Assembly (NCBI GenBank): GCA_947442105.1
Contig: CANEVH010000042.1
Coordinates: 1-35,787 of the forward strand
Source of the DNA: Comamonadaceae bacterium
GTDB taxonomy: Bacteria > Pseudomonadota > Gammaproteobacteria > Burkholderiales > Burkholderiaceae_C
Direction: 5' to 3'
DNA length: 35,787 bases
A program made the position numbers and the translations under genes. Below are positions 8,746-17,362 of this stretch, piece by piece. The notes beneath the pieces were generated by a model that saw only the letters and a program-made list of their open reading frames with translations, was not told the origin of the DNA and did not search any database. Position 1 is the first letter of the stretch, and each line of letters opens with the position of its first letter.

Positions 8746-8834
8746 AGATTTGAAAGCTTATGTGTTGGAGATGTTCGACCGTTTGTAATTCACATTTACC
8801 TAATTATTACCGATTTTAATGGATCGAAGTGCAT

Positions 8835-10013
8835 CTAGACCCTGGCTTGGCGTTGAAATAAGCCGCCGGGCAGCCGGATGATCTGTCCTTGCAACTCCAG
8901 GGCCATCAGTTCGGCCTGCAAATGTGGGGTATCCAATCCAGTGCGGGCTTGCAGGGCGTCCAGACTGGTGGGCTCAAAGCCCAGCGCCTGGAGCATGGCG
9001 CGCTGCTGGTCCGGCAGGTCGGTCAAGCCATCTGTCAGGCTGGGCGCAGAGGCCGCGTGCGCGTCCAAGGCCAGCTGCGGTACGGCGCGAAGTTCTTCCA
9101 ATATGTCTTGCGCACTCTCTACCAGTTTGGCGCCTTGTTTAATCAGCGCGTGGCAGCCGCGCGACTGTGTGCTGTGGATGGAGCCGGGAATGGCAAAAAC
9201 ATCCCGTCCTTGCTCAAGCGCCAGTCGCGCAGTGATCAGCGAGCCCGATTGCAGCGCCGCCTCTACCACCAGCGTGCCCTGCGCAAGGCCGGAAATAATG
9301 CGGTTGCGCTGCGGAAAATGGGCTGCCAGAGGTGGCGTGCCCAGGGGGTATTCGCTCAGGATCAGCCCCCGAGCGGCAATCTGCTGCGTCAAGGACAGGT
9401 GTTGCTTGGGGTAAACACGGTCCAGGCCGGTGCCCACCACCGCAATGGTGGCGGTCTGGGCAGGGCTTGTGTACAGCGTCCCGTCCAAGGCGCCTTGGTG
9501 CGCAGCCCCGTCCACGCCCAGCGCCAGGCCCGAGACAACGGTCAGCCCCGCCTGCGCCAGTGCCTGGCCAAACTCCCGCGCGTTTTCTGCGCCCTGGGGT
9601 GTGGGGTTGCGGCTGCCCACCACGGCGACGCAGCGCAGGGCGTCCAGGTGGCCGGGTTCCCAGACGGCGTCGTGGCCCATGCCGTACAGCAATACCGGCG
9701 GGTCTTCCATGTGCAGCAGCGCTGCCGGGTAAGCCGGGTCGCCCAGTGGAAGCACGCGCCGGCGCGCGGGTTCGGCCTGAAGCCAAGCCCATGTGGTGCG
9801 CAAGGCCTCGGCCCAGCCCGGCGGCTCTTGCGTCAAGGCCTTGGCCTGGGCGGGGGTCACCACCTCGCGCAGGGCGCTCTCGCTTTGGCTGAACAGCTGG
9901 GACGGCAGTCCAAACGCAGCAAGCAGCTTGCGCGCGCTGACGTTGCCAATGCCGTAGGTGAGCTGCAAGCGCAGCCAGTCGGCCAGTTCGTCGTGGTCCA
10001 GTGTGGCGATCAC
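8835..10013 (-). CDS. dprA: DNA processing protein DprA
   Basis: DprA (392 residues) protects incoming single-stranded DNA and loads RecA during natural transformation. Residues 1-90 form the N-terminal SAM/HhH-like part (GIGNVSARKLLAAFG), followed by the Rossmann-fold core with VVGSRNPTPQG and VVSGLALGVDGAAHQGAL, then the ISEYPLGT and FPQRNRIISGL motifs, and a C-terminal winged-helix domain (about 335-385). The start is a GTG at 10013; no better ATG fits the family N-terminus. It lies 46 bases after the LysM-protein relative, an arrangement I know from other Burkholderiales. Confidence 0.95.
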   Translation of the reverse strand: MIATLDHDELADWLRLQLTYGIGNVSARKLLAAFGLPSQLFSQSESALREVVTPAQAKALTQEPPGWAEALRTTWAWLQAEPARRRVLPLGDPAYPAALLHMEDPPVLLYGMGHDAVWEPGHLDALRCVAVVGSRNPTPQGAENAREFGQALAQAGLTVVSGLALGVDGAAHQGALDGTLYTSPAQTATIAVVGTGLDRVYPKQHLSLTQQIAARGLILSEYPLGTPPLAAHFPQRNRIISGLAQGTLVVEAALQSGSLITARLALEQGRDVFAIPGSIHSTQSRGCHALIKQGAKLVESAQDILEELRAVPQLALDAHAASAPSLTDGLTDLPDQQRAMLQALGFEPTSLDALQARTGLDTPHLQAELMALELQGQIIRLPGGLFQRQARV

Positions 10014-10059
10014 AAGGCTAGCTTTAGGGCGAGCTTCGGTGAGAACATCTAGGCTGGCA

Positions 10060-10992
10060 TCAAGGCGAGGTCAGCCGGTCGCCCACGCGCACCGTATCGC
10101 CGATTTCAACCACCAGCGCATAAGCAAGTTTGTCGAAGCTAAGAAACACCATGGCCAGTCCGTTGCGCTCGTCGGGCAGTTGCAGAACTGGTTTAGCCGG
10201 GTCGCTCGCGTCAACAGCCAATGCCAGCCGTTTTTGGATCGCCATGACATGGCCGGGTGCCAGCCCATCGGCGGCACCCCGATTGAGCACAACAACCTGG
10301 TTTTGCCCCACGTTAAGCGCCGTGCTGCCGTAGACCGAGATGATTTGAGCGGTAATGCCTGGGGCTGCGGGTCGGGGAACCAAGTCCTGCCAGCGCGACG
10401 GTGGGCGCGGCAGCAGGCGGTCGCCCACGCGAATTTCCTCTTTGGCGCCGGTGATCAGCAGCGTTGCCGGAACGATGGGCGCGTCCTTTTTTCCCGGCTC
10501 GGCGGCGGCTTCGGTGCCTTCGCTGCCAACTAGCAAAGCACTGCCGACAAACTGCGCCTCGTAGCCCAATACCGCACCGCTGGCCGGGTCCCGCAGTGCC
10601 CGGGCGTTGCGAAACACGCTAAAGCGCTGCTCCTGGTCTTGTGCCGCCAAGGGCGTCGCGCCCGGTGCGCTGCGGGCATAGGCACGGTCGCCCCGGGACA
10701 GCAGCACGCGGTTTTCCTGCGTCGCCACGATGCGCGGTGCGCCTGTAAGGGTCGCCTCGTCAATCACCTGAGGTTCTGCCAAAAACGGTTCGATCAGGTT
10801 GCGCTTGAGGCTGCTGGTCAGCGGCAGCGGCAAGGCCTCGCTGCGCACTTGGGGCAACAGCTTCTCGGTCGGAGGCTCTTTGGACCGATCCACTGGGGCA
10901 GTCTGGGCGTGCGACAGCCCAACAACGCCCAGCGATAAAACGAGCCCGGTGCATAGGTTGACAGTGCCTCGGGGCAGAATCCAGATGGCCAT
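10060..10992 (-). CDS. Exported relative of the dprA-linked LysM protein, without LysM
   Basis: This 310-residue protein has a signal peptide (cleavage likely after GLSHAQ). The section from about residue 50 (LIEPFLAEPQVIDEATL, APRIVATQENRVLLSRGDRAYAR) to the end (VVVLNRGAADGLAPGHVMAI) is the conserved C-terminal body of the LysM peptidoglycan-binding protein that normally sits beside dprA and def in Burkholderiales. The LysM repeat itself, usually recognisable by a GDTLWDI-like motif between signal peptide and body, is absent. I placed the start at 10992, with GGGAAACC just upstream, rather than at 11064, because it leads straight into the signal peptide. It probably acts in the periplasm; its role is not known. 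Confidence 0.75.
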   Translation of the reverse strand: MAIWILPRGTVNLCTGLVLSLGVVGLSHAQTAPVDRSKEPPTEKLLPQVRSEALPLPLTSSLKRNLIEPFLAEPQVIDEATLTGAPRIVATQENRVLLSRGDRAYARSAPGATPLAAQDQEQRFSVFRNARALRDPASGAVLGYEAQFVGSALLVGSEGTEAAAEPGKKDAPIVPATLLITGAKEEIRVGDRLLPRPPSRWQDLVPRPAAPGITAQIISVYGSTALNVGQNQVVVLNRGAADGLAPGHVMAIQKRLALAVDASDPAKPVLQLPDERNGLAMVFLSFDKLAYALVVEIGDTVRVGDRLTSP

Positions 10993-11133
10993 TGCGGTTT
11001 CCCTAAAAAGAAAATAAATTGCGATTTTGCCAATTATTGCCGGTAAACCGCTGTCGGATACCACCGTTTTGCCGCTGTGTGCCGCCAGAGGGCCACAAAA
11101 AGGCGAAAATGGAGCCTCATTTTCTTCGCTGCC

Positions 11134-11643
11134 ATGGCTTTACTTCCCATTCTCTGTTATCCCGACCGCAGGCTCCATACCGTCGCCAAGCCGATTTCTG
11201 GTGTGGACGCGCGTATTTCGAAGCTGGTGCGGGACATGCTCGACACCATGTACGACGCCAATGGCATTGGCCTGGCGGCCAGCCAGGTCGATGTGCACGA
11301 GCGCCTGATCGTGATCGACGTATCCCAAGAGCGCAATCAGCCGCTGGTGCTGATCAACCCCGAGCTGGTGTGGACCAGCGAGGCCACACACCTGAACGAA
11401 GAGGGCTGTTTGTCGGTACCCGGCATTTACGACGGCGTGGTCCGCTATGACGAAGTGCATGTGCGCGCCTGGGACGCCGAGGGCCAAAGTCGCACGATTG
11501 AGGCCAAAGAGCTGCTGGCGGTGTGCATCCAGCACGAGATGGACCATTTGATGGGCAAGGTGTTTGTGGAATACCTGTCCCCCTTGAAGCGCAACCGCAT
11601 CAAAACCAAGATGCTCAAAGCCCAGCGCGAGGATGCGCGTTGA
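11134..11643 (+). CDS. def: Peptide deformylase
   Basis: This 169-residue metalloenzyme removes the formyl group from the N-terminal methionine of new proteins. All three family motifs are present: GIGLAASQ (44-51), EGCLSVPG with metal ligand C92, and QHEMDH with H134 and H138 as metal ligands and E135 as catalytic base. I chose the ATG at 11134 because the N-terminus ([14 protein letters not shown]) is the family standard; the frame is open further upstream without similarity. It is divergent from the LysM-relative gene and overlaps fmt by four bases, giving the classic def-fmt pair. Confidence 0.97.
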   Translation: MALLPILCYPDRRLHTVAKPISGVDARISKLVRDMLDTMYDANGIGLAASQVDVHERLIVIDVSQERNQPLVLINPELVWTSEATHLNEEGCLSVPGIYDGVVRYDEVHVRAWDAEGQSRTIEAKELLAVCIQHEMDHLMGKVFVEYLSPLKRNRIKTKMLKAQREDAR

Positions 11644-12638
11644 GGCTGGTTTTTGCGGGTACGCCCGAGTTTGCCCGCACCGCCCTAGAGCAGCTCGTCG
11701 CCGCCGGCCACACCATCGCGTTGGTGCTAACCCAACCCGACAGACCGGCCGGGCGCGGCATGAAGCTGCAGGCTTCGGCGGTCAAGCAGTTTGCCCTGGA
11801 CCACGGCCTGCCCTTGGCGCAGCCGCCCGGATTGCGATTGGACGGCAAATACGCCGCAGAAGCTGCCGCCGCTCGCCAGGCGATTACCGCCGCCCAGGCC
11901 GACGCCATGGTGGTGGTGGCCTATGGGCTGATCTTGCCCCAGTGGGTGCTAGACGCCATGGCTGGGCCAGGGCAGTGGGGCTGCCTCAATATCCACGGCT
12001 CGCTGCTGCCGCGCTGGCGCGGCGCCGCACCCATCCACCGTGCCATTGAGGCGGGTGACAGCCACACGGGCGTGACCATCATGCAAATGGACGCGGGCCT
12101 GGACACCGGCGCCATGCTGCTGCAAGAGAGCCTTCCCATTGATGCAATCGACACCAGTGCCAGCTTGCACGACCGGGTGGCCGCACTCGGCGCCCGACTT
12201 GTAGTGCAAGCGCTGGCCAACCCGGCGGCCTGGGTGGCCCAAGACCAGCCTGCGCAGGGCGTAACTTACGCCCACAAGATTGAAAAAAGCGAGGCTGCTA
12301 TTGATTGGCGCCAAAGCGCTGATCTGATCGCGCGGCGGGTGCGTGCGTTCAACCCGTTTCCGGGCGCCAGTACTGTGATTCTGGGCGAAACCCTCAAGGT
12401 CTGGAGCGCCCAAGCGCTGGACGCCGTGCCCGCCGCGGCCCTTTCAGCACGACCCGGCGAGGTGGTGTCCGTAGAGCACGAGGGCATTGTGGTGCGCGCG
12501 GGCCAAGACGCTGTGCGCTTGACCGAGCTACAGCGCCCAGGCGCCCGGCGCTTGCCGGTGGCCGACTTTCTGCGTGGTTTTGAAGTGCGCCAGGGCATGA
12601 ATTTTTCCGTGTCTGGCGACCAGGCGCTGGCGGACTGA
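11640..12638 (+). CDS. fmt: Methionyl-tRNA formyltransferase
   Basis: Fmt (332 residues) adds the formyl group to initiator Met-tRNA. The N-terminal catalytic domain starts at [12 protein letters not shown] and contains the [17 protein letters not shown] motif with the catalytic Asn/His pair and the [11 protein letters not shown] segment; the C-terminal OB-fold domain contains [10 protein letters not shown] and the [11 protein letters not shown] region. The start is best read as TTG at 11640, overlapping the def stop (TTGA), because no ATG or GTG fits and the family begins exactly here. A rare start inside a coupled overlap may set its level relative to def. Confidence 0.95.
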   Translation: MRLVFAGTPEFARTALEQLVAAGHTIALVLTQPDRPAGRGMKLQASAVKQFALDHGLPLAQPPGLRLDGKYAAEAAAARQAITAAQADAMVVVAYGLILPQWVLDAMAGPGQWGCLNIHGSLLPRWRGAAPIHRAIEAGDSHTGVTIMQMDAGLDTGAMLLQESLPIDAIDTSASLHDRVAALGARLVVQALANPAAWVAQDQPAQGVTYAHKIEKSEAAIDWRQSADLIARRVRAFNPFPGASTVILGETLKVWSAQALDAVPAAALSARPGEVVSVEHEGIVVRAGQDAVRLTELQRPGARRLPVADFLRGFEVRQGMNFSVSGDQALAD

Positions 12639-12649
12639 GGGCGCAGTCA

Positions 12650-13387
12650 ATGTTTTTGCTCCGCACCCACCGCCTTCACCCCGCCTTTGCGCTGGGCTAC
12701 GGTGACTTGGCGGGCGCCGCACCCGGTATCGCCGCCTGGGGCCTGATGACCGGCGTTGCCATGGTCAAGTCCGGCATGAGCACCTTGGAGGCGCTGGCCA
12801 TGGCGCTGATGGTGTTTGCCGGGAGTTCGCAACTGGCAGCCATTCCGCTGCTGGTGGCCGGCGCGCCCATCTGGGTCATAGTGGCCACCGCGTTTTGCGT
12901 GAACCTGCGCTTTGTGGTGTTCAGCGCCCATTTGCGCGCCTACGTCATGCACTTGCCGCGCTGGCAGCGCCTGGTCACCGGCTACCTGACCGCCGACCTG
13001 ACCTATGTGATGTTTGTCAAACGCTATCCCCAGCCCGCCACCGACGCCGCCGGGAAAGCCGCCCAAATGGCCTACTTGGCGGGCAGCAGCGGCCTGAATT
13101 GGGTGAGTTGGATGGGGGCGACCTTGCTGGGCATCGCGCTGGCCAATTTCATTCCCGGTGCCTGGGGTCTGGGTTTTGCCGGCGTGTTGGCACTGGTGGG
13201 TATTTTGTGCTCGCTCGCCAGCAGCCGACTGCGCGTCATCGCCTGCGGGGTCGCAGGGGCCGTGGCAGTGGCGGCCTATGGCTTGCCGCTCAAGCTCAAT
13301 ATCTTGGCGGCCATCGCGGTCGCGGTAGGGCTGTGTCTGGCGCTGGAGCGGCACCTGGCTCCGGCAGCGGTCAAAGCGCAGGCATAA
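12650..13387 (+). CDS. azlC: Branched-chain amino acid exporter, AzlC subunit
   Basis: This 245-residue, multi-helix membrane protein belongs to the AzlC family, the large subunit of a two-part exporter for branched-chain amino acids. The typical front (GDLAGAAPGIAAWGLMTGVAM) and the FAGSSQLAAIPL motif are present, followed by NLRFVVFSAHLR. The ATG at 12650 lies 11 bases after fmt. azlD starts two bases after its stop, as expected for a two-subunit transporter. Confidence 0.92.
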   Translation: MFLLRTHRLHPAFALGYGDLAGAAPGIAAWGLMTGVAMVKSGMSTLEALAMALMVFAGSSQLAAIPLLVAGAPIWVIVATAFCVNLRFVVFSAHLRAYVMHLPRWQRLVTGYLTADLTYVMFVKRYPQPATDAAGKAAQMAYLAGSSGLNWVSWMGATLLGIALANFIPGAWGLGFAGVLALVGILCSLASSRLRVIACGVAGAVAVAAYGLPLKLNILAAIAVAVGLCLALERHLAPAAVKAQA

Positions 13388-13389
13388 GC

Positions 13390-13770
13390 ATGGAGCAGCT
13401 CCAAACCTGGGTTTATGGACTGTTTGCGGAAAGCCACGCCAGCACCTTGCTGACCATCGCCTTGATGACGGTAGTAACCGTGGTGGCGCGTTCGTTTTTC
13501 TTTATCTCGGACACCGAATGGGCCTTGCCACCGTGGGCGCAGCGCGGCTTGCAATATGCGCCGATTGCCGCCTTATCAGCAGTGGTCATTCCAGAAGTGG
13601 TGATGACGCAGGGCGTATTCATTCACACCGTGCTGGACGCCCGCCTGTACGGCGCGCTGGCCGGGTGCGCCTATTTTTTCTGGAGCCGAGGCGCCAGCCA
13701 CGCGGTGCTGGGCACCATCGTCTGCGGCATGGCGGTTTACCTGCCGCTGCACATCGGTCTGGGCTGGTAA
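13390..13770 (+). CDS. azlD: Branched-chain amino acid exporter, AzlD subunit
   Basis: This 126-residue protein with about four hydrophobic helices is the small partner of AzlC. The start is the ATG at 13390, giving MEQLQTWVYG; longer readings of the frame run back into azlC and are not real. The family's conserved helix with RSFFFI and the AALSAVVIPEV segment are visible. Confidence 0.9.
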   Translation: MEQLQTWVYGLFAESHASTLLTIALMTVVTVVARSFFFISDTEWALPPWAQRGLQYAPIAALSAVVIPEVVMTQGVFIHTVLDARLYGALAGCAYFFWSRGASHAVLGTIVCGMAVYLPLHIGLGW

Positions 13771-13819
13771 GGCCCAAACGTCCAAGTGCCCAAACCCCAG
13801 GTCGTGCGCAGGTGCTGCC

Positions 13820-13825
13820 TAGAAT
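13820..13825 (+). promoter_or_regulatory. Possible -10 box of the pgk promoter
   Basis: TAGAAT lies about 98 bases before the pgk start, in the gap after azlD. TAGAAT-type -10 boxes are common before Burkholderiales housekeeping genes. No clear -35 hexamer is visible. Confidence 0.35.
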
Positions 13826-13844
13826 GCGCCGCTCGCGTGGAAGA

Positions 13845-13885
13845 AATTTCATGATTTTGGGGTGCTGCGTACCGTCATGAAAGTT
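13845..13885. repeat. Dispersed palindromic repeat, copy C
   Basis: The sequence runs from AAATTTCATGA through GGTGCTGCGTACC to TCATGAAAGTT, matching copies at 8078-8118 and 20140-20177 in ends and centre. It lies in the pgk leader, 38 bases before the start codon, where its hairpin could affect the 5' end of the message. Confidence 0.75.
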
Positions 13886-13922
13886 AACGGCCATTTTTTC
13901 ATCTACTTTCGTTTTTCACACT

Positions 13923-15116
13923 ATGAATGTCATTCGCTTTTCTGATTTGTGTGCCCAGGGCGCCGTGGCCCAGCAGCGGGTGTTTATCCGCGCCGACCTG
14001 AACGTGCCGCAAGACGCGCACGGCGCGATCACCGAAGACACGCGCATCCGCGCCAGCGTGCCCTGCATCCAAATGGCGCTGGACGCTGGAGCGGCGGTGA
14101 TGGTGACTTCGCACCTGGGCCGCCCCACCGAAGGCGACTTCAAGCCGGCCGATTCGTTGGCTCCAGTGGCGCAGCGCTTGGGCGAGCTGCTGGGCCGTGA
14201 CGTGCCGCTGGTATCTGATTGGGTGGACGGCGTGGCCGTGGCGCCTGGCCAGGTGGTGATGCTGGAAAACTGTCGCCTCAACACAGGCGAAAAGAAAAAC
14301 GACGAAGCACTGGCCCGCAAAATGGCCGCGCTGTGCGACATTTTTGTGCACGACGCCTTTGGCACCGCGCACCGGGCCGAGGCCAGCACCTACGGCATCG
14401 CCCAATTTGCCCCCGTGGCCTGCGCGGGGCCGCTGCTGGCGGCCGAAATGGACGCCATTTCCAAGGCCTTGCTCAACCCGAAGCGCCCGCTGGTCGCCAT
14501 CGTGGCGGGCTCCAAGGTGTCCACCAAGCTGACGATTTTGAAAAGCCTCTCGGCCAATGTGGACCAGCTCATTGTGGGCGGCGGCATTGCCAACACTTTC
14601 ATGCGCGCCGCTGGCCTGAACATTGGCAAAAGCCTGGCCGAGCCCGATTTGCTGGACCAGGCCCGCGCGGTGATGGAGGCTATGCAAGCGCGCGGCGCGG
14701 CGGTGCCCATCCCCATCGACGTGGTCACGGCCAAGACTTTCGCCGCCGACGCACCGGCCACCATCAAGGCTGCCACCGAGGTGGCGGACGACGACTTGAT
14801 TCTGGACATCGGCCCGCAAACCGCCCAGGCGCTGGCCGAGCAGCTCATGCGCGCGGGCACCATTGTGTGGAACGGGCCGGTCGGCGTGTTCGAATTTGCC
14901 GCGTTTGAGAACGGCACCAAGGTGATCGCCCAGGCGATTGCGGCGTCCAGCGCGTTTAGCATTGCCGGCGGCGGCGACACGCTGGCCGCCATTGCCAAGT
15001 ACGGCATTGAGGCGCAGATTGGCTACATCTCCACCGGCGGCGGGGCGTTTTTGGAAGTGCTTGAGGGCAAAACCCTGCCCGCGTTAGAGATTTTGGAGCG
15101 CCGCGCGAGCGCCTGA
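13923..15116 (+). CDS. pgk: Phosphoglycerate kinase
   Basis: Pgk (397 residues) makes ATP from 1,3-bisphosphoglycerate in glycolysis and runs in reverse in carbon fixation. Motifs in order: RADLNVP (substrate arginine region), [42 protein letters not shown] [18 protein letters not shown] and the C-terminal [13 protein letters not shown]. Length and motif order are normal. No Shine-Dalgarno is obvious before the ATG. Often this gene sits with pyk or fba; here it stands alone. Confidence 0.97.
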   Translation: MNVIRFSDLCAQGAVAQQRVFIRADLNVPQDAHGAITEDTRIRASVPCIQMALDAGAAVMVTSHLGRPTEGDFKPADSLAPVAQRLGELLGRDVPLVSDWVDGVAVAPGQVVMLENCRLNTGEKKNDEALARKMAALCDIFVHDAFGTAHRAEASTYGIAQFAPVACAGPLLAAEMDAISKALLNPKRPLVAIVAGSKVSTKLTILKSLSANVDQLIVGGGIANTFMRAAGLNIGKSLAEPDLLDQARAVMEAMQARGAAVPIPIDVVTAKTFAADAPATIKAATEVADDDLILDIGPQTAQALAEQLMRAGTIVWNGPVGVFEFAAFENGTKVIAQAIAASSAFSIAGGGDTLAAIAKYGIEAQIGYISTGGGAFLEVLEGKTLPALEILERRASA

Positions 15117-15240
15117 GTCCGGTTTTTCCACCGCCCGCGTCAGCCATCTTGGCGCGGTCGGCGTTAAGCTGAGTGTTGGCCTGGGTCTTTGCTGGCAGTC
15201 AAGAGGCTGTAAGCCTGGCTCCACGACAATCGCCCTCGGC

Positions 15241-15261
15241 GCGGCTATCGTGCCGCCTTTT
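15241..15261 (+). terminator. Weak terminator candidate after pgk
   Basis: A five-base-pair stem GCGGC/GCCGC with a six-base loop is followed by CTTTT. It lies 125 bases after pgk and 24 bases before the HiPIP start. The stem is short, so the call is tentative. Confidence 0.35.
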
Positions 15262-15284
15262 GCAATTGATGGAATGGAAACAAT

Positions 15285-15590
15285 ATGTCAAATCGTCGTG
15301 AATTCGTGGTCAAACTCAGTGTTGGCGCCAGTGCCTTGGTAGCCGGTGCAGCATTCGCCCAAGCCCCCATGGTCGCTGAGTCGGACGCCACGGCCACCAG
15401 CTTGGGTTACAAGGCCGACGCCGCTAAAGTGGATAAAACCAAGTTTCCTAAATTTGCTGCTGGGCAAAATTGCGGAAACTGCGCCTTGTACCAGGGCAAA
15501 GCAGGTGACAAGGCAGGTGCTTGCCCCCTGTTTGCTGGCAAACAAGTCGCCGGCGCAGGCTGGTGCAGCGCTTACGCGAAAAAGGGCTGA
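15285..15590 (+). CDS. High-potential iron-sulfur protein (HiPIP)
   Basis: This 101-residue periplasmic electron carrier has a Tat-type signal (NRREFVVKLSVGASALVAG) with cleavage after about residue 26, fitting a protein exported folded with its cluster. The four cysteines that bind the [4Fe-4S] cluster are C63, C66, C80 and C94 (NCGNCALY...ACPLF...GWCSAY), with the usual HiPIP spacing. It may pass electrons to a terminal oxidase or a photosynthetic reaction centre; nothing nearby shows which. It stands alone, closed by a good terminator. Confidence 0.95.
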   Translation: MSNRREFVVKLSVGASALVAGAAFAQAPMVAESDATATSLGYKADAAKVDKTKFPKFAAGQNCGNCALYQGKAGDKAGACPLFAGKQVAGAGWCSAYAKKG

Positions 15591-15616
15591 TCGCCAAGCG
15601 GCCTAGGGTCGCGATG

Positions 15617-15662
15617 ACCACCGCAGAGCTCGGTTTAGCACCGGGAATTGCGGTGGTTTTTT
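15617..15662 (+). terminator. Intrinsic terminator after HiPIP gene
   Basis: A nine-base-pair stem ACCACCGCA/TGCGGTGGT, with a smaller inner stem CGGT/ACCG in the loop, is followed directly by a run of six T (15657-15662). It starts 26 bases after the HiPIP stop and is a standard Rho-independent terminator. Confidence 0.8.
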
Positions 15663-15750
15663 CTTGGGCGCAAAATCGAGTGGGTCTGGCCGTCGCAGGC
15701 GCGTCCTCAGCCACCCCAAAACCACCGTCTCCTTTCCCTTCCCCCGCACA

Positions 15751-17007
15751 ATGCCCTTCTCCTCCCTCGGCCTTTCATCTGCCGTAAGCGCCCAAGCATC
15801 CGCCGCCGGTTTCATGGTGCCCACGCCGGTGCAGCAAACGACCATTGCCGCCGTATTGCAAGGGCGCGATGTGCTGGTTCGGGCGCAAACCGGCTCGGGC
15901 AAAACCGCCGCCTTCGCACTGCCGCTGCTGCAACAGGTGGTGCCCCAAGAGGCTGGACGCCGCGCGCCGCGCCGCGTGCAGGCCCTGGTGCTGGTGCCCA
16001 CGCGCGAGTTGGCGGTGCAGGTGGGCGAGGTGCTCAAAGGCCTGGCCGCTGGCCTGAGCCCGGTGCCCAAAATCAGCGTGGTGTTTGGCGGCGTGTCCAT
16101 CAACCCGCAAATGATGGGCTTGCGGGGTGGCACCGACATCGTGGTGGCCACGCCTGGGCGCCTGCTCGACTTGGTAGACCACAACGCGCTACAACTCTCC
16201 GAGGTCCATACCCTGGTGCTCGACGAAGCCGACCGACTGCTCGACCAGGGCTTTAGCGAGGAGCTGGCGCGCATTGTTGCCTTGCTGCCGGTGCAGCGCC
16301 AAAGCCTGTTTTTCTCGGCCACCTTTGGTCCCCAGGTGGGCGCTTTGGCGCAGACCCTGTTGCGCGACCCGGTGCGGGTGGAGGTGCCAGACGGCGCAGA
16401 CACACTGCCTGACATCGCCCAAAGCGCCATCGCCGTGGACACCCGCGCGCGCACCCAGCTGCTGCGCCACCTGATTCAGCAGTACGGCTGGAGCCGCACC
16501 CTGGTGTTTGTGGCCACCAAATACGCCGCCGAAATTGTGGCCGACAAGCTGCGCAAGGCCGGGCTGGACGCCGAGCCCTTGCACGGTCAGCTCAGCCAAG
16601 GCAAGCGCAGCCAGGTGCTGGACGACTTCAAAGCCTCGCGCATCACGGTGGTGGTGGCTACCGACCTGGCCGCGCGCGGTATTGACGTGGTGGAACTGCC
16701 GGTGGTGGTCAATTACGACCTGCCGCGCTCTGCCGACGACTACACCCACCGCATTGGCCGCACGGGGCGCGCGGGCCAAGCGGGTTTGGCGGTGAGTTTT
16801 GTCACAGCGGACACCGAGGCGCATTGGCGGTTGATTGAAAAACGCCAGGGCTTGGATGTGGTGCTAGAGGCGGTCGAAGGCTTTGAGCCCACCGAGGTGG
16901 CCGCGTCGCCGCAAGCCATGGTGGACCACAGCGGCAACGGCGGCGTCAAAGGCAAGCGCCCGAGCAAAAAGGACAAGCTGCGCGCCGCAGCCAAGTCGGG
17001 TGTTTGA
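15751..17007 (+). CDS. DEAD-box RNA helicase, RhlE type
   Basis: This 418-residue ATP-dependent helicase unwinds RNA duplexes, likely in ribosome assembly or mRNA decay. All standard motifs are present: Q motif (PTPVQ), AQTGSGKT, PTRELAVQ, TPGRLLD, DEAD, SAT, ATDLAARGIDV and HRIGRTGRAG. A short basic tail (SKKDKLRAAAKS) follows the core. I used the ATG at 15751 because the family starts with a short SSLGLS-type front; upstream codons in frame belong to the terminator region. Confidence 0.93.
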   Translation: MPFSSLGLSSAVSAQASAAGFMVPTPVQQTTIAAVLQGRDVLVRAQTGSGKTAAFALPLLQQVVPQEAGRRAPRRVQALVLVPTRELAVQVGEVLKGLAAGLSPVPKISVVFGGVSINPQMMGLRGGTDIVVATPGRLLDLVDHNALQLSEVHTLVLDEADRLLDQGFSEELARIVALLPVQRQSLFFSATFGPQVGALAQTLLRDPVRVEVPDGADTLPDIAQSAIAVDTRARTQLLRHLIQQYGWSRTLVFVATKYAAEIVADKLRKAGLDAEPLHGQLSQGKRSQVLDDFKASRITVVVATDLAARGIDVVELPVVVNYDLPRSADDYTHRIGRTGRAGQAGLAVSFVTADTEAHWRLIEKRQGLDVVLEAVEGFEPTEVAASPQAMVDHSGNGGVKGKRPSKKDKLRAAAKSGV

Positions 17008-17031
17008 GGCGGCATACAAGCCCGCAAAACC

Positions 17032-17361
17032 ATGACAGACGCCTCCCAAATCGAGATTCCGCCCACTTTTGTGGCCGTGTTCGTGGCCCCGGGCAAGTTG
17101 CGGCCCAGCGCCCCTTACGCAGTGATCGCCGCGCGCTACGAGTTGTGCGAAGACTTGGCGCAAACCCTGGTGCCCACGGCCACCCAACTGCAGTGCATGC
17201 ATGACTTGCATGCGTCGGCGGTACTGGCGCAGTGCCTGGAGGCCTTGGCGGGGCCTGGCGCGGTGGTCGAGCGTGCCGAGGCGCGCTGGGTCGTGTGCCG
17301 CCTGGCCGAGTTGCTGGACTGGGAGCAGCCGGTGTTACCCGCCGAGGACGCTGCGGGCTGA
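17032..17361 (+). CDS. Small conserved Burkholderiales protein, unknown function
   Basis: This 109-residue soluble protein has the pattern IPPTFVAVFVAPG...IAARYELCEDLAQTL...WVVCRLAELLDW, which I recognise from small proteins in Comamonadaceae that databases have labelled, without clear support, 'ATPase with chaperone activity'. No nucleotide-binding motif is visible, so I do not adopt that label. It lies 24 bases after the helicase and one base before the next gene, so it may be co-transcribed with both. Confidence 0.7.
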   Translation: MTDASQIEIPPTFVAVFVAPGKLRPSAPYAVIAARYELCEDLAQTLVPTATQLQCMHDLHASAVLAQCLEALAGPGAVVERAEARWVVCRLAELLDWEQPVLPAEDAAG

Positions 17362-17362
17362 T

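Noticed and set aside
8889..10052. A 387-codon open frame on the plus strand
   Set aside because: It is antisense to dprA and has no recognisable content.
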